This document shows, in pieces, positions 11,341 through 21,672 of a stretch of 32,500 nucleotides of DNA. A program made the position numbers and the translations under genes. Source of the stretch: Sphaeroforma sirkka (taxonomy: Eukaryota; Opisthokonta; Ichthyosporea; Ichthyophonida). The notes under the pieces were generated by a model. The model saw only the letters and a program-made list of their open reading frames with translations, was not told where the DNA came from and ran no database searches. Every line of letters starts with the position of its first letter. Position 1 is the first letter of the stretch. The stretch is taken from the NCBI GenBank assembly GCA_001586965.3, contig LUCW03000303.1, forward strand, positions 7,501 through 40,000, read 5' to 3'.

Positions 11341-11864
11341 GAATCCATCTTATAAGTATGCTCATATGCTTGATGAGTTTAATTGTGTATTATTTTAATT
11401 CTACTCTCGAGCTCTTCTAAGTCAGTCAGATTCTGTGCAACGCTGGCTGGATGAATCATAGTCCCGTTAGATAGGGCAACCTCAGTATAAGGAGGGGTAG
11501 ACTCCTGAGATACGTAATTAACAACATTAGATTGTTGAGGTATCTTCTTCAGTTGTTTCGCACGTCTTAGCTGTTCTTTAAGCAGCGCTTTAAGTAGCTG
11601 AGTGCGAGCTTCAAGTTCTCTTAGAGCTTTGGAGGGTTTCCACTTAGTGGTACCTGCAGGACCGATGCGACAAACGATGGTGTGTTTCTAAGGCGTCTTC
11701 TTAATAGAATAGTATCCCTGATACAAGAACGTGTCGGTTTCACGGTCGACATTGATAAGCTCGTCTTGTATCATATTGATTAAATCACGTATCCATGGGT
11801 CGGAGCTACGTGAGGGACAACACTGCGTAATAGTAGACTTAGTAATATTGACATAATTCAACAA
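11341..11864 (-). other. Pol linker region of the LTR fossil
   Basis: Lies between the Dam-like region and the integrase fragment. No domain was recognised on either strand. By position it is the linker and start of integrase in the LTR element. Confidence 0.4.
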
Positions 11865-12203
11865 CTATGCGATAAGTTGCCAAGGTGGGTTAGCCCACGC
11901 ATTTTGCTTTGATAAGTCAAGTTGAAAGGCATCACCTTTAGGATGAGTCAACGACCTATAATCCGAAACCTGTTTGTTATGTTCTGCGGCGAACATATCA
12001 ATAGTAAATGGACCCCATCTTGATTGAGCGCGATTAAACCATTTCTTATTGAGCATCCAATCAGTTGCTAATAACTCTTTAACTGTTTTCTGGTAGTCAG
12101 GGACAAGTCGAGTGAGCATGTCAGGACGATGATTATGTATTCCTGGTATGTGTGTAATGTTAAAAGCGAACTTAGCAATAATGTCATGCCAGTGTCTCAC
12201 CAA
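11865..12203 (-). pseudogene. RNase H end plus Dam-like region of the LTR element
   Basis: The sequence FNITHIPGIHNHRPDMLTR is the typical end of a Ty3-type RNase H. It is followed by FTIDMFAAEHN and WANPPWQLI, the pattern of the N6-adenine-methyltransferase-like (Dam-like) module known from DIRS and some Ty3-type elements. Part of the fossil element; no activity is implied. Confidence 0.65.
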
Positions 12204-13029
12204 CTATGAATCAGGGTTTATGTCTTTCAAATATGTTAAAGACTTTTGATCACAGGCGACAGTGAAGTAACTTCCATAAAGGTAGTCTTTAAACTGTCTT
12301 AACGCAGTAACTATAGCAAAGAGCTCTTGTTTAACGGTAGGGTAATTCTGTCGACTCTTATTACAACTCTTGCTAAAGAATTGTATGTAACGTGGTTTAC
12401 CATTTATCGTTTGGTATAGCACTCCACCTACCGCTCGGTCTGGAGCGTCGGTTGCTACTTGGAATGGGACGCCATCCACAGGGTATTGCATGATGGGTGC
12501 GTCCATTACTTTTCTTTTAACTAGATTGAATGCATCATCACATTCCTTAGTCCAGAGCTTTCCCAAAGATCCTTTGTGCAGCTGTAGGTGACTGAAAGGC
12601 TTTAAGTAATGAGAAAGATAAGGTACCCAATCTGAGAAGAAGTTAAGAAACCCACACACAGAGTCCACATCTCTTCCAGTAATCAGTGTTGATAAATCCA
12701 ACCAAAATTGTTTCTTGCTAGGATCAATTTCTACCTCTGCTGCAGATACCTTGTAACCAAGTAAGTGTATAGTATCTTTAGCAAAAGAACACTTGTCCTC
12801 GTTAATCTTAAGTTTGGCATGTTTTAGTCGCTTAAAGACTTCCTTAATGAGTTTAGCATGTTCATGTGCTGACTTTGTGAAGATAACTATATCATCTAAA
12901 TATACTGATACGTTATCCAACAGGTCCGCAAATAGTTCTATCATAAATTGTTGGAAGAAAGAAGGTAACATGTGTAAGCCTTTAGGTGTACCTTTAAACT
13001 GGTACTTCTTACCTTGCCAAGTAAAGGAA
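12204..13029 (-). pseudogene. Reverse transcriptase / RNase H part of the LTR element
   Basis: Contains the RT pattern FTWQGKKYQFKGTPKG, the YLDD catalytic motif within VSVYLDDIVIFT, LLGYKVS, and the RNase H start (FQVATDAPDRAVGGVLYQT) with NYPTVKQELFAIV. This is the clearest Ty3/gypsy-type segment of the fossil. A LINE tail separates it from its N-terminal part. Confidence 0.9.
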
Positions 13030-13219
13030 ACCCGAATTGACTCAGCGCATATCTTCCATTGTCGACTCACTTGGCCGAAGCTTCAAATGAGAATTTACTG
13101 ACCACTTCTTCCCATCAATTTTTGCTGAACCACTACAGCGACTATGAGAGCCATACCATATGTTCATACATTATAGCATACATACTTGTCGTTTTTGAAA
13201 TAAATATTATTATCCCTAT
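13030..13219 (+). mobile_element. Truncated LINE 3' tail (copy b) inside the RT region
   Basis: About 190 bases in plus orientation matching the LINE end, from the CGACTCAGCGCATATCTTCC word to the terminal ATTATCCCTAT. It lies in the RT region of the LTR fossil, between the motif-A side and the FTWQGKKY side. Confidence 0.85.
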
Positions 13220-13813
13220 GCGGCTAATATATTTGTAATTGATGGAATGTAGCTTTTAAGTCTACCTTGGAAAGATAGCCGCACCTTCTATTTTGCGTAG
13301 TATCTCGCTTATCTTTGGTAAGGGAAAACTATGTTGCGGAATTAGTTTGTTGATTGACGACAGGTTTAGTACTACTCTTGATTTACTAAACGTTCCATCA
13401 GATTTATATTGATCGACCGCTAAGAGAGCTAAGTTAACTGGGGTTGCATCATAATTGATTTCAATTAGACCCTGTTTGAACCAATCTTCAATTTGGGTTT
13501 TGACAACGTCTTTGTGTCTCCAACTCACATAATAATGTGAAGGACACTTTAACTTAGAGAAGTCGACGTTTGTTAAGTCAAGCTTAACGTACCCGTTAGA
13601 TAACTTAAGCACACGCCAGTCAGTTATTGCAATCTTTATGTTTTGTATAATTAAGTCCATAATTATATCGGTAAAGTGCGGAATGATATCTTTTGCTTCA
13701 CCTTCCGGAGGTTTAGGTATCTTTAACATGTTATCATCTGACTGAACTTTATTTGGGTCTAGCCCATTAGACGGACTAGTGAGAGTTATACTTAAACTGA
13801 GAAGATCAGTCAT
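13220..13813 (-). pseudogene. N-terminal RT region of the LTR element
   Basis: Contains HYYVSWRHKDVVKTQIEDW, a linker to SRVVLNLSSINKLIPQHSFP and LPKISEILRKIEGA, which match the start of Ty3-type reverse transcriptases (RVVxDLRxLN, then PLPxIxExL). Fossil. Confidence 0.75.
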
Positions 13814-13834
13814 ACCTATAATTAAATTGTATTT

Positions 13835-14146
13835 CTAAGACATGTCAGTAATGATTAGGTGAGTCTTTACTTCTCTTCTATCTGACAACATTATGTGTAC
13901 ATAGTCAATGGCTTCTTCGCAAGTGGTAACTTTGCCATTTCCCAAGATTAAATTAGTTGTTTCGTTATGGATAGACATATCTGTAGCGTAGGCTACTCGG
14001 CGTGAGATAGCAGAGACTTCAGCCCATGGATCAGAAAGTGCTATAACTTTTTCTCCATTTATATAAACGGTTTGAAATATACGTTCATCTCCTTTGGTAT
14101 AGACTTTATTGAACCTTTTCTCATAATCTTGCTCTAGTGCACACAT
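13835..14146 (-). pseudogene. Retropepsin-like protease region of the LTR element
   Basis: By position between the zinc-knuckle-like region and RT, and by the pattern INGEKVIALSDPWAEVSAIS with a later NLILGNGKV, this is the aspartic protease of the element. Fossil. Confidence 0.55.
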
Positions 14147-14155
14147 ATAGAACTG

Positions 14156-15419
14156 TTAGTGCTTAACTTGGACGTCCGGCATGTCCTTGCAATCATCTTT
14201 GTGCCAACCGTTAGTACCTTTGCAAGCAGTACACTCTTTCATATAGTGCCCAAAGTTTGGCTTGCCTGGTGCACACTTAACAGAGTCGTGTTTACCATTC
14301 CACTTGCCATCACGTTTAATGAGGTTGTAACCACACTTCTTGCAAGGTGCTCTCTCCTTCCTTTGGTTCAGTAGAAGTAGAGCCTTTACCACCTTCAGCA
14401 GTGGTGCGAGGTTTCTTAGTATTACGCACAGTGTTATACTCTACCGCGGTACGCTTAGCGGGCTGGGTAAAGCTCGCGGTAATTAGTACTTTAGTAGATG
14501 AGTTGATATTCTTTTGAACTATCTTCTCAAAGACAGACCAAGGCATAGACCGCAAATCACCATAGTCGATAATATCATCATTGACCTTCTTAAAAAGGCT
14601 AGCCCCCAGAGTCTCCACCATCTGACAAATTAATAAATATTCGCCAGTATAGGTACGACCTCCCATCTGAATGTTCATATGTGTCATATGAGCTAGAGCA
14701 CCTCGAAAAGTGGTATCGTTCGCAAAGGTCTTGCGAGACTCTAGAAGTTCACGGTTACGTGCATCTTCAAAGAAAGCGTTGAGTATATTCTCACGCAACT
14801 GGCGCCAGGGTAGGGCTTTCCAGTTGGGCTCATAGGCCTTCAAGATAGTTTTCCATTCCTCTGACTCACAGAAATGAATAGGGTATTCATCATCTGCTCA
14901 TCCTTAAGGCTGGCAGACTCCTTAAGATGGTCAAAGGCCTTCAGTGTCTCCACTGTACTCTCATTAGTAGAGAAATCGACCTCAGCCTTTGCGTTACCTA
15001 TCTGCTTTATAAAGCTTGGTTTGAAGCGTTCGCGAGGTTAACGCTCTGCTAGTCCCGAGATGGAGTTTATCTTCTTTCTCTTGTTATCGACTAGATAGCG
15101 AATGTTATCCACCTTCTTATTGTTCAAGACGGTCCTCAAGAAATTGCATACCAGGACGTAATAACCTAAGACGTTGTTGTCTGGTTCTCACTTCCTCTTC
15201 TTCAGTGCTAGAGTGGGTACTCTCTAGTGAGGTACGGGTATAGCGATTACCAAAGTCGTGATTACCAGGGTTAGATGGTAAATGAGGATCGATGTTATGA
15301 GGGTGGTAAGCCTCACCGATCTCCATACGATCATAACCTCTGACAGGGTTCGGTATGTCGAGAGGGTGGTCGATTGTAGCTTCCGAGCTATAGAGATTGA
15401 AAGTTGAGATTTTACCCAC
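14156..15419 (-). pseudogene. Gag region of the LTR element
   Basis: 14316-14843 has a capsid-like helical stretch (KALPWRQLRENILNAFFEDA and following). 14156-14392 has Cys/His-rich zinc-knuckle-like spacing (CKKCGYNLIKRDG, later HYMKECTACKGTNGWHKDDC). 15117-15419 is a further part of the same gene with Arg- and Glu-rich sequence. The rest of gag lies on the far side of the nested LINEs, at 21673-22239. Fossil. Confidence 0.6.
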
Positions 15420-15427
15420 TTCACCAG

Positions 15428-15509
15428 CGGTAACTGGCTCAGTGGTAACCCTGTTGGCTGGTAAACCAGAGGGCCTCAGGTTTGAACCCCGGCTCGAAAT
15501 ATTTTTTTT
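15428..15509 (+). other. tRNA-like / SINE-head-like segment with Pol III signals
   Basis: Box A TGGCTCAGTGG at 15435-15445, box B GGTTTGAACCC at 15479-15489, 44 bases apart, and a run of eight T at 15502-15509 as terminator. A short CTGG-TAAA-CCAG hairpin sits where the anticodon arm would be. The acceptor arms do not pair, so a functional tRNA is unlikely. A tRNA pseudogene or tRNA-derived SINE fits better. It abuts the 3' end of an old LINE tail. Confidence 0.35.
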
Positions 15510-15513
15510 CGGT

Positions 15514-15690
15514 ATAGGGATAATATTATTTATTTAAAAATGACAAGCATGTATGTTACAATGTATGAACATATGGTATGGCTCTCATAGTCGCTGTAGT
15601 TGTTCAGGAAAGATTGATGGGAAGAATTGGTCAGTAAATTCCCGTTTGAAACTTGGGCCAAGTGAGTCGACAAGTTGACAAAACACTGTA
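15514..15690 (-). mobile_element. Old LINE 3' tail (copy c), left half
   Basis: Minus-strand LINE tail ending in the shared ATTATCCCTAT. Compared with the copy ending at 21563 it lacks about 36 bases between TTTTGTCAA and GTCGACTC. Its 5' continuation is not adjacent. It reappears at 21564-21672 on the minus strand, so this older copy was split by insertion of the plus-strand LINE at 15691-21563. Confidence 0.8.
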
Positions 15691-15919
15691 CTTCCCCATA
15701 TTTATTTTTCACGACGGACCTTTGATTCAAATTTTCGTCTCCGAAACGTAAATCTCGATGACCAGTAGGTCACCAGCGTAGAACTGAATGCCACTTTCAA
15801 AAAACCCACAGACCCCACCAAAACGTTGACTTGAAATTTGGATTTTCAATATATATAAAAACAAAAATCCAGTAGGGAGTCTGGGGACCCACAGTCCCAC
15901 AGTCCCACATCCGCGAAAA

Positions 15920-17148
15920 ATGTCGGGCCAGGCCGAATCCTTAATTGAGACGTTCGTCCCCAACGACTCCTTACCCAATGACCAATGGAAATTGGACATA
16001 CAAAAATCGATCACAAACCTCTCTGCCCAGGTCAGTACTCTACAGGCCAATCTCAATCAAATTTTGGGACCGGCTCTATCAGCCCCGAACATGATGGGCC
16101 CATCTCCAAGGAGCCATTGACTGATGACCAATGGAAATCAACCATACACCAAATGCTCACTAACCTCTGTGCAAAAACAACCAACCTTGAATCCGAACTC
16201 CGGACCTTAAATCCCAAACCCGTGCACCTATAGATAAAGACACACCCGACACTTTCCGATTTGGCTCCACAAGCCCGCCTGCTCCGCCTGCAAAAAGACC
16301 GCGGTTACAGGCGCTCAATAGCAGTAGTGAGCCTCCCAGCTACCGCTCAAAAGTGGACAAACCCCCCACCAGCTTCTCAGTCCTAACCGCAGCCGCCAGT
16401 ACCCGAACACTTTTTGACGAAAGTAGTGGGTCGCCCGATGCCGGACAAAACTCTTCATGGAATGGATGACATAACTCCGATATGGCTCTTCTTCCGAGCA
16501 ATTTTCCCTAACGGCAAGCCCCCATCCCAATCAGTATTTGAAAAATACTGGCATGCCCAACCAGTCCTCAATCGCCACCACTTTCTCTGGTATCTTCCGT
16601 CTAAATCGGTATCTCAGCCAAAACACCGCGGAAGCTCCACTAGTTTCATCCGCCTTTGCGTTCCTAGCAATGCTGTCGCCCAGGTGAAACGACATGCAGC
16701 ACTTACGTGGAAATGGCAGCTTGATGAAAACATCGACCCCCGCTCCCAACAACATCCCGACGCTACGAAAGCAGCTTCAATCCGCTATCTCCACACCAAG
16801 CGGGAGGCCTGCTGCACACATGAACGAGCGCCAAAAATTCTTGCCTGTAGCATGAATGCACTACTGAGCCAACTTGTCAACTCCACTAACGCAGACATCC
16901 TCCAATCTACCGCGAATCGTCTCCAGAAGGCTCACCAAGAAAAGCATGATGCAAACCTCCTCCCACCTAACCCGCGAATCCCGGCAAACGCTAAAGAATC
17001 AGCGCATGCGAAACCCGGACGACTTCATATACCAACGGTCTCCCCGACACTTTCGTCCGACACGATGGATAGCAATACACAGCCTCAGCGTTCCACGACA
17101 GACTCTTCCACGACAGGCAATGATATAGAAATGGCTGACATCGTTTAA
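15920..17148 (+). pseudogene. LINE ORF1, frame-broken
   Basis: The reading starts MSGQAESLIETFVPNDS at 15920. It contains an internal duplication (LPNDQWKLDIQKSITNL and LTDDQWKSTIHQMLTNL) with heptad-like spacing that suggests a short coiled coil. It then runs through a Pro/Ser-rich linker (16230-16460) and the long open frame 16414-17148 (PIWLFFRAIFPNGKPPSQS...). At least two frame changes separate the parts, near 16100-16230 and 16400-16460. No RRM or zinc knuckle was seen. It should be a nucleic-acid-binding chaperone by analogy with other LINE ORF1 proteins, but no motif proves this. Confidence 0.6.
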
Positions 17149-17183
17149 GAAGAGAGCCCAGTAGTATTGACCGATGATGAACA

Positions 17184-20100
17184 ATGTTAGGACCAATGAG
17201 GATGACGCTCTTCAACCCACAAGGACTCAACATGGACAACGCAGCACATACAGATAAGTGTTTGAACGTTATATCGATTTTAAGTCAGGTTGATGTTATG
17301 TGTGTGGCTGAAACCTGGCATAACACCACATTTCTTAATCATATACGCTCGAACACACGCTATCATATACTACATCACACTACACGGCATAATATCTTAA
17401 ACCCTTCACACTGTGGTATTGTTATCTTTTCCAAACACCACCCATCGAATTTTCAACTTGTACACTCTTCACCGTAGGCGGTGTTCTTTGTGTGCTTTGG
17501 CGTTCATATGGCCGTGTTCTACTTTCCACTCAAATCATTTACTGAAGAAGACGTCGGGCGATATATGAATCCCCCCGAGATTGGCGGTTTCCAATCAGAT
17601 GTTGTGTGGGGAGATTTCAACTTCAAAGCCCGAAAGTATGGCCACGCATCTACAAACCACGGACTACGTATGAAAACGATTCAGACTACTCTGCGTAATA
17701 CGTGGCACTTGGGACTACCTCTATGCTGGCGACTCAATTGATACAGAACATGCGTATCATCGACCTACCAACCCCGCCTCTCTCCAAACTTATAAGCTGA
17801 CGGACTACGGTATCTGTAGTGACCACAACTTTGGACTCGATCTCCAGATACTTCTCACGAATCAAATCCATCGGCCCAAACAAATGCCAGCAACGACGCC
17901 GCCTCCGGACCAACGCCTCCCCTCCCATGGATATAACCGATATCGCCATCGGCTGTATCACCTACGCAACAAATCCCGCGCGCGACTATTCCAAGCCGAA
18001 ATACGGGCGCATCAGAACTTAGTTTTACATGGACCAGCGGAAGGACTGCTACAGATCCTCGACCGCATCTGGCGCTATGCCACTAACCCACAAGTCTTTG
18101 AAGGGTTCTATTGTGACTTAAACAGACCCTGGGTTCAGCGGCTGCAAAACCACTCGTTCCGCCCACGTCTGACCGCCCAAAGCAATGCTCAAATGTTCAA
18201 AGATATTGCGTATCAACGACAGTCTCTGTGTCAACCCTGCATACCGGGTACCGATGATACAGGCGCTACCCTCGCTGGCCATTTTGAGGCCCTATTCAAC
18301 TCTACAAATCCGTACGTGGTTCCACCGGATACCGAACCCTCTTCTGATGTCCCCTCCACTATACGCCCCGACGATGTAATAGAGGCAATACTACGCTATT
18401 CCAATAAGAGACCTGGCCCGACGAAATCCACATCCTTCTCCTGAAGGCCGCAGTGGAGCGCTCTACCGAACGTCGGACATTAGGACGCCCCGACGCCAAT
18501 AGCCCACTGATTAGACTTTTTGCCGAAGCATTCACTGAGCTACTGAAGGCGGGTACCTTCCCCTGCAGCCCTGAACTGCAGCCTCCTGACAGCGCACCCA
18601 AAGAAAGCCGATGCAGATATTACCTCCGCCGCCGACTTTCGCCCCATCACGCTTACGCAAATAGTCAGACGCATCTCTGAAAAGTGCTTTTTTAATCTGA
18701 TTACGAGCCACCCCGGCTCTGCTACCCATGCTACCCAAGCTGGCTTCAAATCACGGTACTCCTGTTATACCCAAGCACTTGCCGCCATGGAATCTGAGAC
18801 ACAGTCAGAAGAGGAGTGGAACGACGTCTGTCTGTGTAAACTTCGATGGAAATTACTAGGTTTCAAACTATATTAAACTAAAATACAATTTAGTCAGTTA
18901 GGATTTAGCAGTGGTAGCTTGTGTAAGAATGATCGGGACTGCCTCTTGTTAAGAGCCTAAATATCCTCGATCACACAGGGCGTACCTCTAGCTGTTCTTT
19001 ATTGAATAATTTTCACTAGAAGTACTAAGTGTTCATGACCACTTGCCTAATTTGTAAATAGACATAATAACGTAAGTCACGTTAATACATTAGCTGATAT
19101 AAATAAAGTTCCATCTGAAGAAAAGTTAAAAAAAGAAAAAGACTTATTGGATTTTGGAGATTGGCGGGAGGACCAAAATCTATAAGTAGTAGTTCGGAGA
19201 TTATAAAATTTAGTTTATAATATCCTACATCTACTAATGTCTCAAATAGGTCCAAGTAGATGAGTCATACCAAATACTCAGGCTATTGGAGCCATCAAAG
19301 TGAATTTAGAACACTTTGGAAATATTGGAAAAAGAGCTTGTACTAAATTATTTAAAATACAAATAAAAACTAATGTATTATCTCAATTGATCTTGATATT
19401 TTAGACTGACCGGAGGCCGTATTTCTACATCTGGACATAACCAAGGCATACGACAAGGTCGCTCTCCCACGCCTATGGGTACTTCTGCGTCACGCTGGAA
19501 TGCCTGAAAACTGGATCAACTGCCTCCGCGTGCTGTTTGGGAGGGTCCCTACCCGAGTGACATACCGCGGCACGCTCTCATCTCTATTCCATAGAATGAA
19601 TGGTATCCTGCAAGGCTCAATCGTCGGCCCCCAGCTCTTTATTATCTACATGGATTCCTTAGCTGTCACGCTAGCACAATTTCGGCCCAAGCTCCTCCGC
19701 TCTTATTTATTTGTTGATGACACACGGATCCAAGCCCCTCGATCGGTTTCGTTCCAGCCCTTCTTAGATGACATTGATGCGTAGGGATGCAAATCTGGCC
19801 TCGAACAGAGTGTCATTAAAACCCCGAGTACGATCTATCGACTTGCAACACGCGGCGCCAACCCTCCGTATAAATGGTGAGCTTATCACGCCGACGCTTG
19901 CAGATGCACCTTGGAACACACGTTCCCTCCCCCTGAAGATGGTGCCTACACATGCCGAGCCGAAACACTCCAAATATCTGGGGTCCCCACTCTCTCACGC
20001 AGTATCAGGAATAACCTCGCCAGGCATATGGAATCCCTGGTTGCAGCATTGTCACTGGGTATCGCCTCTTTCCGCGCTTATGACTTCCATGGCTTCAGCT

Positions 20101-21490
20101 GGCGACACCCCCGCAACCGACTGGCGATGTTCAGAACATTTCATCCTATCCACGGCTACATATGGGCTGAACATTATTGTCTGGGCTCCGCCTACATGGA
20201 AGGAAGTGTTGGACCCCCTGTTCGAGCGCTTTAACTCAGCACTCATTCAAGCAGCAGCCATCATCATGGGCACTAAACACTCTCGGTTTTCCAAACATCA
20301 AACAAACTTACTTCACTTTTTTGGCCTGCTCCCCGCGCGACCATTCGCAGACTACCTCGGAAGTTGCCTGGAAATACAACTTGACTCAATGGCCAGCACA
20401 AATCCACTTACCCCTCTGACGCAACCCGCCTGGGCCCACGACAAACCATCACTGCGCTTCCCGTACAGTATCTATGCTCACCTGAAAACTGTACACAAAA
20501 CCACGGGCGGGCGCACACCCGACCATGTAGCCCTCCGCCAACGCTGTGTCGACATCAGGAAGAACTCAACAAAGTTAGTCCAACAAGGAGATCGCGGCAA
20601 TGGCCCGGAGCCAATACTACTACCAACTGGTTATGGGTAAACCGCCAACCTCAAACCGAGACACAGCCAGACACGACAGCCTCAATCGTTGCTTCGAGTC
20701 TACACCAATCCGGCTCGGTGCTATGATTGTAACGAATACGTACATGTTCACATTGCTCGACTACCGCACCGACGGCTGTCTCTGTCCTGTCTGCCCCGGT
20801 AGCCACAAGTTCACTACCACCCACTAAACCTGCATCCAACAACTGATTCGACGCATCCTGGTAGGTCCATTACTGCCGCCCATTGGCCCTGACCTCCTTC
20901 AGCAATTACAGGAGTGCCACGACTTCCACGTTATCTGGACCCTCCACGAACACCTTGGATCTTTTCTCCAGCATGTTGAAGAACCACCGTATCCTCACCC
21001 GTCCATGACACATCAACAGGTGTTTCCCATACCCCGGCCAATCACGCTGTTGAAGTACTACTTCCAAATTTCGGTTCAAACCAAATCATCGCGCTTGTTG
21101 GTTCCGCTTATGATACTTCCGATCCAGGTCAGCCAACACATACCGAATTCATCCGTGGTCTGGTGCGGCATTGGCTTACCCGCATCCTCGCTCCTCGACC
21201 GGATTATGACGGATAACCTGGTCCTTCTCGGTACTTCATACTCTGCACTAACCCATTCCGCGGCACTACACGGCGCAGACCCGATCCGTACCACAGAGGT
21301 GGGTACTCTACTTAGTAGGTCAGCAAGCGAATATATGGAACATTCGATAGTAACAGTGTTTTGTCAAAACCGGCCCGAATCGACTCAGCGCATATCTTCC
21401 ATTGTCGACTCACTTGGCCAAAGCTTCAAACGGGAATTTACTGACCACTTCTTTCCATCGATCTTTCCTGAACCACTACAGCGACTATGA
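17184..21490 (+). pseudogene. LINE ORF2 (endonuclease-reverse transcriptase), frame-broken
   Basis: Endonuclease: FNPQGLNMDN and VDVMCVAETWHN near 17210-17330, then VVWGDFNFKAR near 17600. Linker 17819-18444. RT: DFRPITLTQIVRRISEKC near 18635-18700 and TQAGFKSRYSCYTQAL near 18735-18780. The 584-bp insertion follows, then LDITKAYDKVALPRLW (motif A) at about 19430, GILQGSIVGPQLFIIY (motif B) at about 19600 and YLFVDDTRIQ (motif C) at about 19705. The thumb follows at 19768-20640. A CPVCPGSHKFTTTH zinc-finger-like motif lies near 20790-20825, and the frame ends at 21490 after EPLQRL. Stops or shifts fall near 17475, 17740, 17880, 18440, 18600, 19780, 20630 and 20825. Endonuclease nicks the target and RT copies the RNA there in intact relatives. 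Confidence 0.8.
18835..19418 (+). mobile_element. 584-bp non-coding insertion in the LINE RT domain
   Basis: It splits the LINE between NDVCL and VFLHLDITKAYDKV, so the boundaries can be placed to a few bases: it starts TGTAAACTTCGATGG and ends GACCGGAGGCC. Its left 285 bases recur in direct orientation at 10549-10811 and its right 130 bases recur inverted at 10430-10548. No coding potential and no clear terminal inverted repeat were seen. It is AT-rich, unlike the LINE. It could be a SINE, a solo LTR or another short element. The split of its second copy favours target-primed reverse transcription. Confidence 0.7.
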
Positions 21491-21563
21491 TAGCCATACC
21501 ATATGTTCATACATTGTAACATACATACTTGTCATTTTTTGAAATAAGTAATATTATCCCTAT

Positions 21564-21672
21564 CGAATGTTCCATATATTCACTTGCTGACCTACTAAGT
21601 AGAGTACCCACCTCTGTGGTACGGACCGGGTCTGCGTCGTGTAGTGCCGCGGAATGGGTTAGTGCAGAGTAG
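21564..21672 (-). mobile_element. Old LINE 3' tail (copy c), right half
   Basis: About 109 bases that are the reverse complement of roughly 21240-21349 within the plus-strand LINE, with a few differences. It is the 5' part of the truncated minus-strand LINE whose other half is 15514-15690. It joins LTR gag sequence at about 21673, which marks the truncated 5' end of the old LINE. Confidence 0.75.

Larger units (their letters stand above)
15691..21563 (+). mobile_element. Near full-length APE-type LINE, nested in an older LINE tail
   Basis: About 5.9 kb including a 584-bp later insertion. It has a 5' UTR (15691-15919), an ORF1, an ORF2 with endonuclease, reverse transcriptase and C-terminal zinc-finger-like region, and a 3' UTR of about 70 bases ending in ATTATCCCTAT with no poly(A). 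Both flanks are pieces of one minus-strand LINE tail (left to 15690, right 21564-21672), so it inserted into a member of its own family in the reverse direction. ORF2 has about eight frame breaks, so the copy is dead. GC content is higher than in the surrounding LTR fossil. The clade was not determined. Confidence 0.85.

Noticed and set aside
16531-18749. Several minus-strand open frames of 65-82 codons opposite the LINE
   Set aside because: They are shadows of the plus-strand ORF1 and ORF2, which carry the recognisable endonuclease and RT motifs.
11196-21563. The LINE end CCCTAT taken as a telomere-targeting signal
   Set aside because: It differs from the CCCTAAAA units seen at 29348, and none of the four copies sits in telomere-like DNA.
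21244-21672. Inverted repeat read as terminal inverted repeats of a DNA transposon
   Set aside because: The two arms are explained by a LINE inserted in reverse into a tail of its own family; there is no transposase and the arms are not at element ends.
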